Positions 32,388 through 40,841 of a stretch of DNA of 64,000 nt are shown here, piece by piece. A program made the translations under genes and the position numbers. The notes under the pieces are model-generated. The model saw only the letters and a list, made by a program, of their open reading frames with translations, did no database searches and was not told the origin of the DNA. The stretch comes from Cohnella faecalis (GTDB lineage: Bacteria; Bacillota; Bacilli; Paenibacillales; Paenibacillaceae), in contig NZ_QXJM01000027.1 of NCBI RefSeq assembly GCF_003570905.1, positions 365,989-429,988 on the forward strand, written 5' to 3'. Positions within the stretch are counted from its first letter, which is position 1. The number at the start of each line of letters is the position of its first letter.

Positions 32388-34060
32388 TTAACCTTACCAA
32401 CGAGCAAAAGGAACTTTTCGCATACATAGACGGTATTCTGCCTGGAGATGGCCATTTGAAATATGATTTCCGGGATGAGAAGCAATACGAGTTTGCCGTT
32501 ATGATGAGCCAATTAAGCGGAGATGCGGATCTATATCCCGGCAAATTAAAAAGCCTTGAGCTGATGAAGGCGTATCAGGAACAGCACGGCCTGCAAGAAA
32601 ATGAACCGCAAACCGCCGATGGCTGGACCAATATGTTCAAAATACCCGGATTGAATTTGACGACGGACGGCACGATTGCCTCCAACGGCTTGGCTACGGT
32701 GGTGGGCGGCTATGCCAGCATGAATCTGGCTTTGATTGTCCAAAGCAGGAAGACGAAGGACATTGTGGCGCATGGATTCAACAATGATTTTGCCAAAGCG
32801 CTGCTGACCGTATCGACGGCCGCTTCCACCTCCAAAGAGATTGATGTGAATTCTTATTTGCACTATCAGTATACGACGAGCTCAGGCAGTGAAACGGCAA
32901 GTCCTCAATCCGGGCTGGTGAAGAAACAAGACAACGGCGGGACGACAGGAGATCCTGTTATTACCGCGCCTGCAAGGACGACTACAAAACCGAATAATCC
33001 AAAGGCGATTAACATCGGGTTAGGGAGACCTTGGACCGACCAAGGAGGAGATTCTCAATTCGATTATGCCTGGTATGAATCGACGCAGGATCATCCGATC
33101 GGGAAAATTCCGTTCGTTGGCAGTGCCACCTTTTCGCAAGCGATAAGCACCCCTCTTGAGCCGAACACGAATTTTTTACTGGATATCTACGTGGCGGATG
33201 AGGTTGGCGGAGGCGGCGCACAGCTTAATCCGACAGACTTGGATACCGTATATAAAGCTTTCAGTATCGATAGCGGCAACGATGCCAAGTTGAACTGGAG
33301 TTTGCCCGCCGGCGCAAGTACGACCGACCCCGGCAACCCCATTGTTTTCGGAAATGTAACATGGAGTTCCGATATTTTGGCCTATTTCTATTGTCAAATC
33401 GCCGTTGTTCTATCCGGGGGCGATGGCAGCCTTGCGTTTGCAACCGTCCAAAGCTCCGATTCTCCCGATTCCGACCCGTTGGATGGAACGTATAATATGA
33501 AGCCGATTGATTTTATTTGGCACTGTCTCGGGCAGTCTACTTCCGTAACGATGGCGGACGGCGAACAAAGACCGATCGCAGACATCGTTGCCGGCGACAA
33601 AGTTCAGATCAACAGCGAAGGCGACTTCGCCGTCGTGCAATGGACGAACAAGGGCGCGCATAAAGGGGACGTTTATTTCATCAGAACGGAGGGCGGCGAT
33701 GAGCTTATTGCGAGCCATAATCATGTCATAATGACAGAGAGAGGGCCGGTTCCCGCATCGGAGCTTCAGGAGGAAGACGTCCTGCTGACGCGGACGGGAA
33801 CAAGCAAAGTCGCTTCCATCTCCAAGGATGCCTATAGCGGCCTGATGTATAACCTTGCGACAACCGAATACCAAGACCCCAAACATTTTAATGGGGAAAT
33901 CGGAGCTTTCTACGCCAATGGACTTCAAGTCGGAGATATAAACGCGCAAAAGGCGTATAGACTCATTCTGGCCAATGATATGGCTTGGGTAAAAAAACAG
34001 GTGCCGGACTATTTGCACAAGGATGTTGAATCTTTCTTTCAAGCGAAGAAGGATGCATAG
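32384..34060 (+). CDS. Hint-domain protein co-transcribed with the aegerolysin-PLC gene
   Basis: 558 residues; AAGGAGG lies before the ATG, which overlaps the previous stop. Residues 1-170 (LTNEQKELFAYIDGILPGDG onward) are mostly helical and unrecognised. A Thr/Pro-rich linker (about 195-210) leads to a beta-rich domain (about 212-375, INIGLGRPWTDQGGDSQFDY). The C-terminal 178 residues form a Hint (hedgehog/intein) fold. Cys381 opens CLGQSTSVTMADGEQRPIAD, followed by IVAGDKV, ASHNHVIMTERG and FYANGLQVGD. The usual terminal His-Asn after ANGLxV is Gly-Asp here, so C-terminal cleavage may be lost while N-terminal thioester chemistry at Cys381 could remain. No signal peptide is seen. Probably an autoprocessing partner of the PLC protein. 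Confidence 0.78.
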   Translation: MINLTNEQKELFAYIDGILPGDGHLKYDFRDEKQYEFAVMMSQLSGDADLYPGKLKSLELMKAYQEQHGLQENEPQTADGWTNMFKIPGLNLTTDGTIASNGLATVVGGYASMNLALIVQSRKTKDIVAHGFNNDFAKALLTVSTAASTSKEIDVNSYLHYQYTTSSGSETASPQSGLVKKQDNGGTTGDPVITAPARTTTKPNNPKAINIGLGRPWTDQGGDSQFDYAWYESTQDHPIGKIPFVGSATFSQAISTPLEPNTNFLLDIYVADEVGGGGAQLNPTDLDTVYKAFSIDSGNDAKLNWSLPAGASTTDPGNPIVFGNVTWSSDILAYFYCQIAVVLSGGDGSLAFATVQSSDSPDSDPLDGTYNMKPIDFIWHCLGQSTSVTMADGEQRPIADIVAGDKVQINSEGDFAVVQWTNKGAHKGDVYFIRTEGGDELIASHNHVIMTERGPVPASELQEEDVLLTRTGTSKVASISKDAYSGLMYNLATTEYQDPKHFNGEIGAFYANGLQVGDINAQKAYRLILANDMAWVKKQVPDYLHKDVESFFQAKKDA

Positions 34061-34360
34061 ATAAAAAAATCGACCCCCGTCTCGCGACGGAGGCCTTCAT
34101 GGGAGAGGAGAAACCGGACGAAGAGCTTATGGGGAAACGTAAGTCTTCTCCGCGGTTGTCCCCGACGCCTCTCGGCGCCGGTACTATCATTGTGGCCTCC
34201 GGAGCGGGAAATATACATGGCTTGGAAAAAAAGATGGAACGATTCGCCAAACCTCGCGGTCGAACATCTTTTGCATCGTTCAGGTTTGTGGTAACATACA
34301 CCCATATCAAGGCGGCGCGAAGCGGTTGCCGCCAACGGAATGTATGCAGGGGCTGACAAC
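34061..34360. other. Intergenic region between the accessory locus and rsmD
   Basis: No gene supported. A CCGTC/GACGG hairpin at about 34078-34091 has T-rich sequence only on its minus-strand side. An AACGAT/ATCGTT hairpin lies at about 34237-34281. Confidence 0.45.
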
Positions 34361-34960
34361 GTGAGGGTCATATCGGGTGAAGCAAAGGGGCGGCCGTTGA
34401 AAGCGGTGCCGGGCAATACGACACGTCCCACAACGGACAAAGTGAAAGAAGCGATGTTCAGCATTATCGGTCCTTATTTCGATGGGGATCGAGTGCTCGA
34501 CTTGTTCGCCGGCACGGGCGGACTCGGCATCGAAGCGCTCAGCAGGGGCGCGGGGGAAGCCGTCTTCGTCGATGCGAACGTCAAAAGCATTGAAGTCATA
34601 CGCCAAAATCTGGATGCAACGCGATTCGGCGAGCGTTCGGAAGTATATCGGATGGACGCGCGCAAGGCGATCGCTTATTTGGTGCGCAAGGGTACCGCGT
34701 TTGATCTGCTTTTTCTGGATCCGCCCTATGCGACGAAGGACTGCGATCTGTTATTGCAGGAGCTGGCCTCGAAGGGACTCGTAGCGGACAAGGCTCTTGC
34801 AGTCGTCGAGCACGACTCCAAATTCGCTTACGATGAAGCGTTTGGTGGATTCACTTTGAAAAGGCATGTGAAATACGGGGAAATCGCTCTATCCGTCTAT
34901 CGGTACGATGCCGGTCGGAATGATGCGGAAACATCGTCAGACGAGGGAGGAGAACGGTGA
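34361..34960 (+). CDS. rsmD: 16S rRNA (guanine966-N2)-methyltransferase RsmD
   Basis: About 199 residues. It methylates G966 of 16S rRNA in the 30S subunit using S-adenosylmethionine. The N-terminus [18 protein letters not shown] is the family start, so GTG 34361 (GGGG about 10 bases upstream) is preferred to the in-frame ATG at 34340. [16 protein letters not shown], the SAM-binding [18 protein letters not shown] and the catalytic LDPPYATKD motif are all present. It overlaps coaD at TGATG, as is usual in Bacillales where the pair is ylbH-coaD. Confidence 0.93.
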   Translation: MRVISGEAKGRPLKAVPGNTTRPTTDKVKEAMFSIIGPYFDGDRVLDLFAGTGGLGIEALSRGAGEAVFVDANVKSIEVIRQNLDATRFGERSEVYRMDARKAIAYLVRKGTAFDLLFLDPPYATKDCDLLLQELASKGLVADKALAVVEHDSKFAYDEAFGGFTLKRHVKYGEIALSVYRYDAGRNDAETSSDEGGER

Positions 34961-35487
34961 TGGGCCAGCATCCGGTCAAAAACGAACAAGACAAGCTCAC
35001 CGCTGTCTATCCGGGCAGCTTCGATCCGGTTACGTTCGGGCATCTCGATATTATTCGGCGGGCGGCCAAGCAATTCGATCGATTGATCGTGGCGGTATTG
35101 AACAATACGAGCAAGAGCCCTCTGTTCAGCGTGGAGGAGCGGAAAGCTTTGTTGGCGGAGGTGACCCGCGATTTGCCCAATGTGGAGATCGACAGCTTCC
35201 GCGATTTGCTCGTCCGTTATATGCGTTCACGGCAAGCCGACGTTATCGTTCGAGGAATCCGTTCGGTTACCGATTTTGAATACGAGCTGCAAATGGCGTC
35301 GACCAATCGGCAATTGGACGAAGGCATCGAGACGATTTTCATGATGACGAATCCGAAATATTCTTATCTTAGCTCAAGCATCGTGAAGGAAATAGCCAAA
35401 TTTCAAGGGGCGGTGCACGATTTGGTGCCACCGTCCGTAGAAGCGGCGTTAATAGGGAAATACGGAACGGGCAAGGAAGGGCGATAA
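34960..35487 (+). CDS. coaD: Phosphopantetheine adenylyltransferase
   Basis: About 175 residues. Converts 4'-phosphopantetheine and ATP to dephospho-CoA, the fourth step of CoA synthesis. [18 protein letters not shown] carries the nucleotidyltransferase motif (T/H)xGH. VNN-like [31 protein letters not shown] and [13 protein letters not shown] match the family throughout. ATG 34960 overlaps the rsmD stop; GGGAGGAG lies upstream, and a GTG at 34957 is a less likely start. Followed by a strong terminator. Confidence 0.95.
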   Translation: MGQHPVKNEQDKLTAVYPGSFDPVTFGHLDIIRRAAKQFDRLIVAVLNNTSKSPLFSVEERKALLAEVTRDLPNVEIDSFRDLLVRYMRSRQADVIVRGIRSVTDFEYELQMASTNRQLDEGIETIFMMTNPKYSYLSSSIVKEIAKFQGAVHDLVPPSVEAALIGKYGTGKEGR

Positions 35488-35504
35488 CGCCAGCCAGCGA
35501 AAAG

Positions 35505-35558
35505 CCGGAGAATTTCGAGGAGGGCGAATGAACCCTTCTGGAGAGCCTCCGGTTTTTT
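35505..35558. terminator. Terminator between convergent coaD and ylbJ
   Basis: CCGGAG pairs with CTCCGG across an imperfect inner stem and is followed by six T on the plus strand; the minus-strand side also has a short T-tract. It may serve both genes. Confidence 0.75.
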
Positions 35559-35571
35559 ATTTGCAAGCCGG

Positions 35572-36858
35572 TTATTTCGTATGATCGGATGGAGGCCGCG
35601 GGGGCTGTTTGTGTTGCTTGCGCGCGGGTCGAATGAGAGCTGCGAGAAGAGCGAGCAGCAGGAAAACGCCGAAGCTGAGCAGTCCTGCCAGCCACATTTC
35701 GGGAATGTGCCGCCAGGCATCGGGAATAAGGCTTATTTGGGAGCCTGTAGAAAAAGCTTCGACAGCTTCGACGGAGGATGGAGACAGTCGATCGAAAAAA
35801 CGAGCGAGCCATCCCGAACCCGATACGGCTTGAGCGAGCGGCCATGTGAACAGCATCGCGAGTGCCGAGTGGAGCAGACGGCCTCCAATAACCCGGCCCC
35901 ACGGAAACGATCCTTCCGTTCCGAATGCGGCTCGCGCTTGCAGCAGGCCGCTCCACCCGGTCCAAGCGAGCGCAGCGGCAAGCAACGAAGCGGCGTGAAC
36001 GGGAGCGGAAGCGAATAGCATGGAATGACCGGTCTCATAAGCGCCGAGATGCATCTCGTAAACGCCCGGTATCGCAAGCCAGACGTCTGTGCCCGGATAG
36101 GATGCTCTGATTAGCTGCAGGGCGACGGCGCTAAGCATCATAAGTCCGCCTATGACCATCAACGTTGCGATGGAATGACTGACCGCGTCCGCCATTTGTT
36201 TGCCGAAAGGCCGTCCATCTTCCTTGCGCGCATCCGCGGCTGCGCGTAGAGCCCGGCGCATTAGCGCTCTAGGCTGGTTCACCGGCAGAGGGGGCGTCTT
36301 GACGGTGCGGGATTTGGCGAGTCTGGACCAGACGATTCCGGCGGCTGCCGCAGACAGCCACAGACCGAGAGCGATGGCCCACCCAAGAGCGGGAGACTGC
36401 AGAAATCCGCTTCCTACGATGACAATGACGAGGAAGGGATTCGGCATGTGAGAGACAAGGAGCAGCGTGTCCGTGTCTTCTTCGCGAATCAAGCCGCTGC
36501 CGCGAAGCCTGGCGGCTTCTTTGGCTCCGGCCGGTACGCCGGTGGACCAGCCGAAGGCGATTGCCCAGCCGGACGCTCCCGGAAGCCGGAACAAACGGCG
36601 AGTCAACGGCTCGGCCAGCATGGACAAGCCGTGAAGAAGGCCGGAAGCGGCGAGCAGCTCCGCGAGAACGAGCGGAGGAATAAGGCCGGGAAAAACGTAC
36701 TGCCACCATATTTGCAAGCCGGACAACGAAGCGCGGAACGCTTCTCCGGGAGCTCTCACAATTCCGAATACCGTCAGCAAAGCTGCCGTCCCGAGCGCGA
36801 TCGACAAGAGTTTTGGCCACATACGAGATCGCGGCCGCTGTGTTTGCTTTTGGGTCAT
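35572..36858 (-). CDS. ylbJ: Sporulation integral membrane protein YlbJ
   Basis: About 428 residues from ATG 36858, with GGAGG upstream. A nucleoside-recognition (Gate) type multi-pass protein needed for spore formation in Bacillus. Family features are WWQYVFPGLIPPLVLAELL, FGWSTGVPAGAKEAARL, LLLVSHMPNPFLVIVIVG and GVYEMHLGAYE. At least eight hydrophobic segments are visible, and the C-terminus is basic and proline-rich. It lies on the opposite strand to coaD, as in other Paenibacillaceae, and follows tmcAL in the same direction. Confidence 0.9.
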   Translation of the reverse strand: MTQKQTQRPRSRMWPKLLSIALGTAALLTVFGIVRAPGEAFRASLSGLQIWWQYVFPGLIPPLVLAELLAASGLLHGLSMLAEPLTRRLFRLPGASGWAIAFGWSTGVPAGAKEAARLRGSGLIREEDTDTLLLVSHMPNPFLVIVIVGSGFLQSPALGWAIALGLWLSAAAAGIVWSRLAKSRTVKTPPLPVNQPRALMRRALRAAADARKEDGRPFGKQMADAVSHSIATLMVIGGLMMLSAVALQLIRASYPGTDVWLAIPGVYEMHLGAYETGHSMLFASAPVHAASLLAAALAWTGWSGLLQARAAFGTEGSFPWGRVIGGRLLHSALAMLFTWPLAQAVSGSGWLARFFDRLSPSSVEAVEAFSTGSQISLIPDAWRHIPEMWLAGLLSFGVFLLLALLAALIRPARKQHKQPPRPPSDHTK

Positions 36859-36998
36859 AGTGGGACAGAGCCTCCTCCGCAAGACATACATTAAAATGTA
36901 CGCTTGGCTAGAGACGGATAGACCATCTTGTCCAAGGAGGAGGCGCAGATGTGCCGCAAACGAGCACAACTACCCGAAAGCATGCCATAAAGATGAAG

Positions 36999-38240
36999 CT
37001 AGTCAACTACCCGAACCGGGGGCATCGTGTAATCCCGCCAAGCGGCGCGCAAGCTATCCTCTTCGCGGAACGCGAGCGCGTATACGGCCGATGCTCTGGC
37101 GTCCATCGAGAGATAGGGCCAATCGCCGCGCGCTGCGCCGAGGACGACGGGAACGGTTGCGCGCGTCTTCATTTCGCGGAGAAGCGATTGCCCTCGCTCC
37201 GTAAAACCGAGCACGCGTATGTACTGTACGCCGCTCTCCAGTCTGTCTGCGGTAAGCTCGTCCTTGCGATGTCCGAGCAATATGCGAAGCAGCGTCCGTT
37301 GCAGCTTGGTACGCGTGTAGCGTTTTGTTTTGAGTGCGTTCACGAGCGACTCCACCGACGAAGGCGCATCTTCGAACAGGACGCGTTTAATCCGATGCTC
37401 CAGCCCTTCCGTCACCTCGGCGAAGCCCGCCAGAGCGCCAACGTCTGCTCGAAGCAGCTCGTGCAGGAGAGGACGCTTGAAATGCTCCCAGCCGACCGGC
37501 GCGCGTCCGGCATCCCGTTCCCTGCGCAATATATCGAGCGTAGAAGAAGGAACGAAAGGAGCGAGAGCCTGGAGCGAATCCGACTCCGCCAGCAGCTTGC
37601 GAAGCGCCGTGGCGCTGGCGATAGCCCCGTCGGTAATGCTCTCTTGCGAGTATCCGGCTTTTTCCCGTTGGACGGTGAAAGGTTTCATCCGGCTGCCGAT
37701 CCGCCTCATCGCCATCATATAATGCAGTCCGAGAGTATGGTTAGGCTGATCGAGCGCGAAAGCCGATTGCCCAAGGCCGCGAGACTGCAAAAGCTCCTTC
37801 GCCGCTCCCGTATAGGCAGACGGATAAGGGATTCCCGTCCTCAGCTTCGCATCCAGCGCCGCCGCCAGCTCCTCCGGCTCTTCGGTCAACAGCGCCGCCG
37901 CCGAGTTAAGCGCTTCGATGTCGCCGCTCTCGCTGCCGAAGCACAGCGCGTCCACGATCCCAGCGGCGCTCAGCACGGCAACGGCGCCATAGGCGAACCA
38001 CTGGGCGGGCTGCGAGCTGTAGGCTGCCGGAAGTTCAAGCACGAGATCGCAGCCGGCGCGAAGCGCCATTTCGGTGCGCGCCCATTTGTCTACAATAGCG
38101 GGTTCGCCTCTTTGCAGAAAATTTCCGCTCATGACGGCGACCGCGCTGTCCGCTCCCGTTATTTTTTTCGATTGCTGCAAATGATAGAGATGTCCGTTGT
38201 GGAGAGGGTTGTATTCAACGACAACGCCGACCGTGGGCAT
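36999..38240 (-). CDS. tmcAL: tRNA(Met) cytidine acetate ligase TmcAL (YlbM)
   Basis: 413 residues. Forms N4-acetylcytidine at the wobble base of elongator tRNA-Met from acetate and ATP. The N-terminal VGVVVEYNPLHNGHLYHLQ contains the HxGH nucleotidyltransferase motif. MSGNFLQRGEPAIVDKWAR, LELPAAYSSQPAQWFA and SITDGAIASATALRK are family hallmarks. GGAGG lies about 8 bases before the ATG. It is divergent from yceD-rpmF and lies upstream of ylbJ. Confidence 0.93.
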   Translation of the reverse strand: MPTVGVVVEYNPLHNGHLYHLQQSKKITGADSAVAVMSGNFLQRGEPAIVDKWARTEMALRAGCDLVLELPAAYSSQPAQWFAYGAVAVLSAAGIVDALCFGSESGDIEALNSAAALLTEEPEELAAALDAKLRTGIPYPSAYTGAAKELLQSRGLGQSAFALDQPNHTLGLHYMMAMRRIGSRMKPFTVQREKAGYSQESITDGAIASATALRKLLAESDSLQALAPFVPSSTLDILRRERDAGRAPVGWEHFKRPLLHELLRADVGALAGFAEVTEGLEHRIKRVLFEDAPSSVESLVNALKTKRYTRTKLQRTLLRILLGHRKDELTADRLESGVQYIRVLGFTERGQSLLREMKTRATVPVVLGAARGDWPYLSMDARASAVYALAFREEDSLRAAWRDYTMPPVRVVD

Positions 38241-38369
38241 GAAAAATTTCCTCCGGAACTTGATTTTTAGTAATCGTTATGCCTCAATATAACATGACCC
38301 TTCACGCGATGAAAATGGATGAAAGCTTGAATGCGCATTCCTTTTTTAGCGTCGCGCATACTTGAAGCG

Positions 38370-38399
38370 TTGACAAAACAGCCTCCGCACCGATATAAT
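38370..38399 (+). promoter_or_regulatory. Sigma-A promoter for yceD-rpmF
   Basis: Consensus TTGACA at 38370-38375 and TATAAT at 38394-38399 are separated by 18 bases, about 28 bases before the yceD start codon. Confidence 0.85.
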
Positions 38400-38426
38400 A
38401 ATTTTTGTTTGTTTGGAGTGATCCCT

Positions 38427-38942
38427 ATGTTGATTAACGTTCAGGAACTCCTTTCCCGGCAGCAGCCGATCGAGCGAGAAGGAACCTTCGAATTGAAGGA
38501 TTTATTCCGGGATTCCCGGGATACGACTCCGCTCGGACCGCTCTCGTTCCGCCTGACGGCGAACGCCGCGGGGGAGAGACGGATCGGCGTGACCGGTGAA
38601 CTGACCGCCGACTTACGGCTGTTATGCTCCCGTTGCTTGGATCCGATCGATCATCACTTCGAAGTCGAATTCGAAGAGATGTTTCAGGTCATGAAGGATA
38701 CGGACCCGGAGCCGGGCGAAGACGATGACTTCATTCCGGTATACGGAGAGCGCCTTGAACTGCGGCCTTTTTTGGAAGAGGAATTGGTTCTTAACCTTCC
38801 GCTCGCACCGCTTTGCAGAGAAGACTGCAAAGGGCTGTGCTCGGAATGCGGAACTAGCCTCAACGAGAAGACGTGCGGCTGCGGCACGGAGAAGATCGAT
38901 CCCCGTCTGGCAGCTCTGCAGGATTGGTTCAAGCCCGAGTAG
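38427..38942 (+). CDS. YceD/DUF177 (YlbN) protein
   Basis: About 171 residues from ATG 38427 (GGAGTG upstream); a longer in-frame start at 38331 would lie upstream of the promoter. Family features: an acidic middle (DTDPEPGEDDDFIP) and a cysteine-rich C-terminus (CREDCKGLCSECGTSLNEK, then CGCG). The family is genetically linked to rRNA metabolism in bacteria and plants and almost always precedes rpmF. It is co-transcribed with rpmF from the promoter at 38370. Confidence 0.9.
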   Translation: MLINVQELLSRQQPIEREGTFELKDLFRDSRDTTPLGPLSFRLTANAAGERRIGVTGELTADLRLLCSRCLDPIDHHFEVEFEEMFQVMKDTDPEPGEDDDFIPVYGERLELRPFLEEELVLNLPLAPLCREDCKGLCSECGTSLNEKTCGCGTEKIDPRLAALQDWFKPE

Positions 38943-38978
38943 CAAGCGGTCAGGATTTACGATAAGGAGGTGGGAACA

Positions 38979-39152
38979 ATGGCAGTACCTTTTGGAAAAA
39001 CATCGAAATCCCGCAAAAACAAGCGTCGGACGCACTTCAAATTGGTCGTTCCGGGCATGGTGAAATGCGAGCAATGCGGAGAGTTGAAGCTTTCGCACCG
39101 CGTTTGCAAAGTTTGCGGAACGTACAAAGCGCGCGAAATCATTAAGCAATAA
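38979..39152 (+). CDS. rpmF: 50S ribosomal protein L32
   Basis: 57 residues. [20 protein letters not shown] is the canonical L32 N-terminus, and the two CxxC pairs (CEQC and CKVC) form the zinc ribbon. AAGGAGGTG lies 7 bases before the ATG. A terminator follows. Confidence 0.97.
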   Translation: MAVPFGKTSKSRKNKRRTHFKLVVPGMVKCEQCGELKLSHRVCKVCGTYKAREIIKQ

Positions 39153-39160
39153 TGGACAAG

Positions 39161-39197
39161 ACGCGTCCCTATGCCATTGCATGCGGACGCGTTTTTC
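39161..39197 (+). terminator. rpmF terminator overlapping the fapR promoter
   Basis: ACGCGTCC pairs with GGACGCGT, followed by TTTTT. The loop contains the -35 element of the next promoter. Confidence 0.8.
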
Positions 39198-39205
39198 TTT
39201 ATACT
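39177..39205 (+). promoter_or_regulatory. fapR operon promoter
   Basis: TTGCAT (39177-39182) and TATACT (39200-39205) are 17 bases apart. The predicted start near 39212 falls inside the FapR operator. Confidence 0.7.
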
Positions 39206-39209
39206 CTTT

Positions 39210-39226
39210 TTGGCACCAGGTATTAA
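39210..39226 (+). promoter_or_regulatory. FapR operator
   Basis: TTGGCACCAGGTATTAA matches the FapR consensus TTAGTACCTGGTACTAA at 13 of 17 positions as I recall it. It lies over the predicted transcription start. This arrangement predicts repression released by malonyl-CoA. Confidence 0.75.
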
Positions 39227-39253
39227 ACTTTGCGCCGAAGAAAGCGGTGGAGC

Positions 39254-39859
39254 ATGGAACGTCTACCGAAACGACAACGTCACCAGCAGCTAAGCCGGCT
39301 CATTGAGGAAAACCCTTTTCTCACCGACCGCGAGCTGACGAGATTACTCAAAGTAAGCATCCAGACGATCCGGCTGGATCGGTTGGAGCTGGCTATTCCC
39401 GAGCTCCGAGAGAGGCTTAAGGCGATGGCGGAACGTTCGTACGATTCCGTCCGTTCGCTTCCGCTCCACGAAGTCATCGGCGATATCGTCGACCTGCAGC
39501 TCGACAAAAGCGGCATTTCGCTGTTCGAGATCCGGGAGGAGCATGTCTTTTCCCGTACAGGCATCGCCCGCGGCCATCATGTATTCGCCCAGGCGAACTC
39601 GCTCGCGGTCGCCGTTATTAACGATGAAGTCGCCTTGACGTCGTCAGCCGATATCCGGTTTATCCGTCCTGCGCGGCTCGGGGAAAAATGCATAGCCAAA
39701 GCCTACGTGCGCTCCAGCGGGGAACAAAAAGGCAAAGCGAAAGTGGAAGTGTTTACATACGTGGGTGAAGAAATGGTGTTTACCGGAAATTTCGTAATTT
39801 ATCGTTCTACCGCTTTGGGAGAACGGGAAGGGGCCGGACGTCATGCGGATAGCCATTGA
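39254..39859 (+). CDS. fapR: Fatty acid and phospholipid synthesis regulator FapR
   Basis: About 201 residues. DNA-binding repressor of the fab/pls regulon, released by malonyl-CoA. The N-terminal helix-turn-helix (LIEENPFLTDRELTRLLKV, SIQTIRLDR) is followed by a hot-dog-fold effector domain (IARGHHVFAQANSLAVAVI, ADIRFIRPARLGEKCIAKA). ATG 39254 follows GGTGGAG. It is first in the fapR-plsX-fabHDG operon and its own operator is listed above; the end overlaps plsX by 17 bases. Confidence 0.94.
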   Translation: MERLPKRQRHQQLSRLIEENPFLTDRELTRLLKVSIQTIRLDRLELAIPELRERLKAMAERSYDSVRSLPLHEVIGDIVDLQLDKSGISLFEIREEHVFSRTGIARGHHVFAQANSLAVAVINDEVALTSSADIRFIRPARLGEKCIAKAYVRSSGEQKGKAKVEVFTYVGEEMVFTGNFVIYRSTALGEREGAGRHADSH

Positions 39860-40832
39860 TGCCATGGGCGGGGATCACGCTCCCGCAGCTCAAGTGGAGG
39901 CCGTGTTATCCTCCGCCGCCGAATGGCCGGATACCGAATTCATACTCGTAGGCCGAGCGGAAGCGATAGAGCCGCTGCTTGCGGGCAAGCGGCACCCCAA
40001 TGTCGCGATCGAAGACGCCAAGGAAATTATCGAGGCCGACGACGAGCCGGTTCGGGCTGTGCGCAGGAAGGCCGATTCCTCGATGGTCGTCGCCGGCCGT
40101 ATGGTGAAGGAAGGCCGCGCGGACGCGATGATTTCGGCTGGCAACACCGGCGCGCTTATGGCCGTTGGGCTGCTGGTTGTCGGCAGGCTCAAAGGAATCG
40201 AGCGTCCGGGACTTACTTCGATGCTTCCGACGCTCGACGATGTCGGCGTGCTCGTGCTTGACCTTGGAGCGAATATGGATGCGAAGCCCGAGCAATTGTT
40301 GCAATATGCGACGATGGGCAGCATATATCGGGAAAAGGTGAACGGCCTCAAGAAGCCGAGGGTAGGCTTGCTCAACGTCGGCACCGAAGCGGCAAAAGGC
40401 AACGAACTGACGAAAGCGGCGTTCGAGTTGCTCGAAAAAGCGCCGATTCATTTCGTCGGCAACGTGGAAGCGCGCGATGTGCTGGAAGGCGTGTGCGATG
40501 TCCTCGTCTGCGACGGCTTTTCCGGCAACATCCTGCTCAAGGCGATGGAGGGGACGGCCTCCGCCACCTTCAAGATTCTTCGCGAGGAACTGACGTCGTC
40601 TTGGAAAAACAAGCTGGCCGCCGCCGTTCTGAAGCCAAGCTTCCGAAAAGTGCGCACCAAGATGGATTACAACGAATATAACGGAGCGCCGCTGTTAGGC
40701 GTGAACGGACTTGTCATTAAGGGCCACGGCTCGTCGAATGCGCGTGCGATGAAAACCGCCATCCGGCAAGCCCGTGCGGCCATCCAAGGCGGAGTAATCG
40801 CCGCGCTTGAGGGTGAAATACGCGGAGAGTGA
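39843..40832 (+). CDS. plsX: Phosphate acyltransferase PlsX
   Basis: 329 residues. Converts acyl-ACP and phosphate to acyl-phosphate for phospholipid synthesis at the membrane surface. MRIAIDAMGGDHAPAAQVEA, ISAGNTGALMAVGLL, LDLGANMDAKPEQLLQYA, NVGTEAAKGNEL and VCDGFSGNILLKAMEG are the family motifs, and the length is normal. Start overlaps fapR; fabH begins ten bases after the stop. Confidence 0.96.
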   Translation: MRIAIDAMGGDHAPAAQVEAVLSSAAEWPDTEFILVGRAEAIEPLLAGKRHPNVAIEDAKEIIEADDEPVRAVRRKADSSMVVAGRMVKEGRADAMISAGNTGALMAVGLLVVGRLKGIERPGLTSMLPTLDDVGVLVLDLGANMDAKPEQLLQYATMGSIYREKVNGLKKPRVGLLNVGTEAAKGNELTKAAFELLEKAPIHFVGNVEARDVLEGVCDVLVCDGFSGNILLKAMEGTASATFKILREELTSSWKNKLAAAVLKPSFRKVRTKMDYNEYNGAPLLGVNGLVIKGHGSSNARAMKTAIRQARAAIQGGVIAALEGEIRGE

Positions 40833-40841
40833 GAGAAAGCC

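Larger units (their letters stand above)
25181..33911 (+). repeat. Second forward arm (F2) of the triplication
   Basis: Starts abruptly at the position equivalent to about 7786 and runs on through the end of the Hint gene and into unique sequence. It is error-rich to about 27.75 kb and clean afterwards. From there it provides the best version of the locus. Confidence 0.9.

Noticed and set aside
34099..34356. 85-codon frame upstream of rsmD
   Set aside because: No ribosome site or family similarity; composition looks non-coding.
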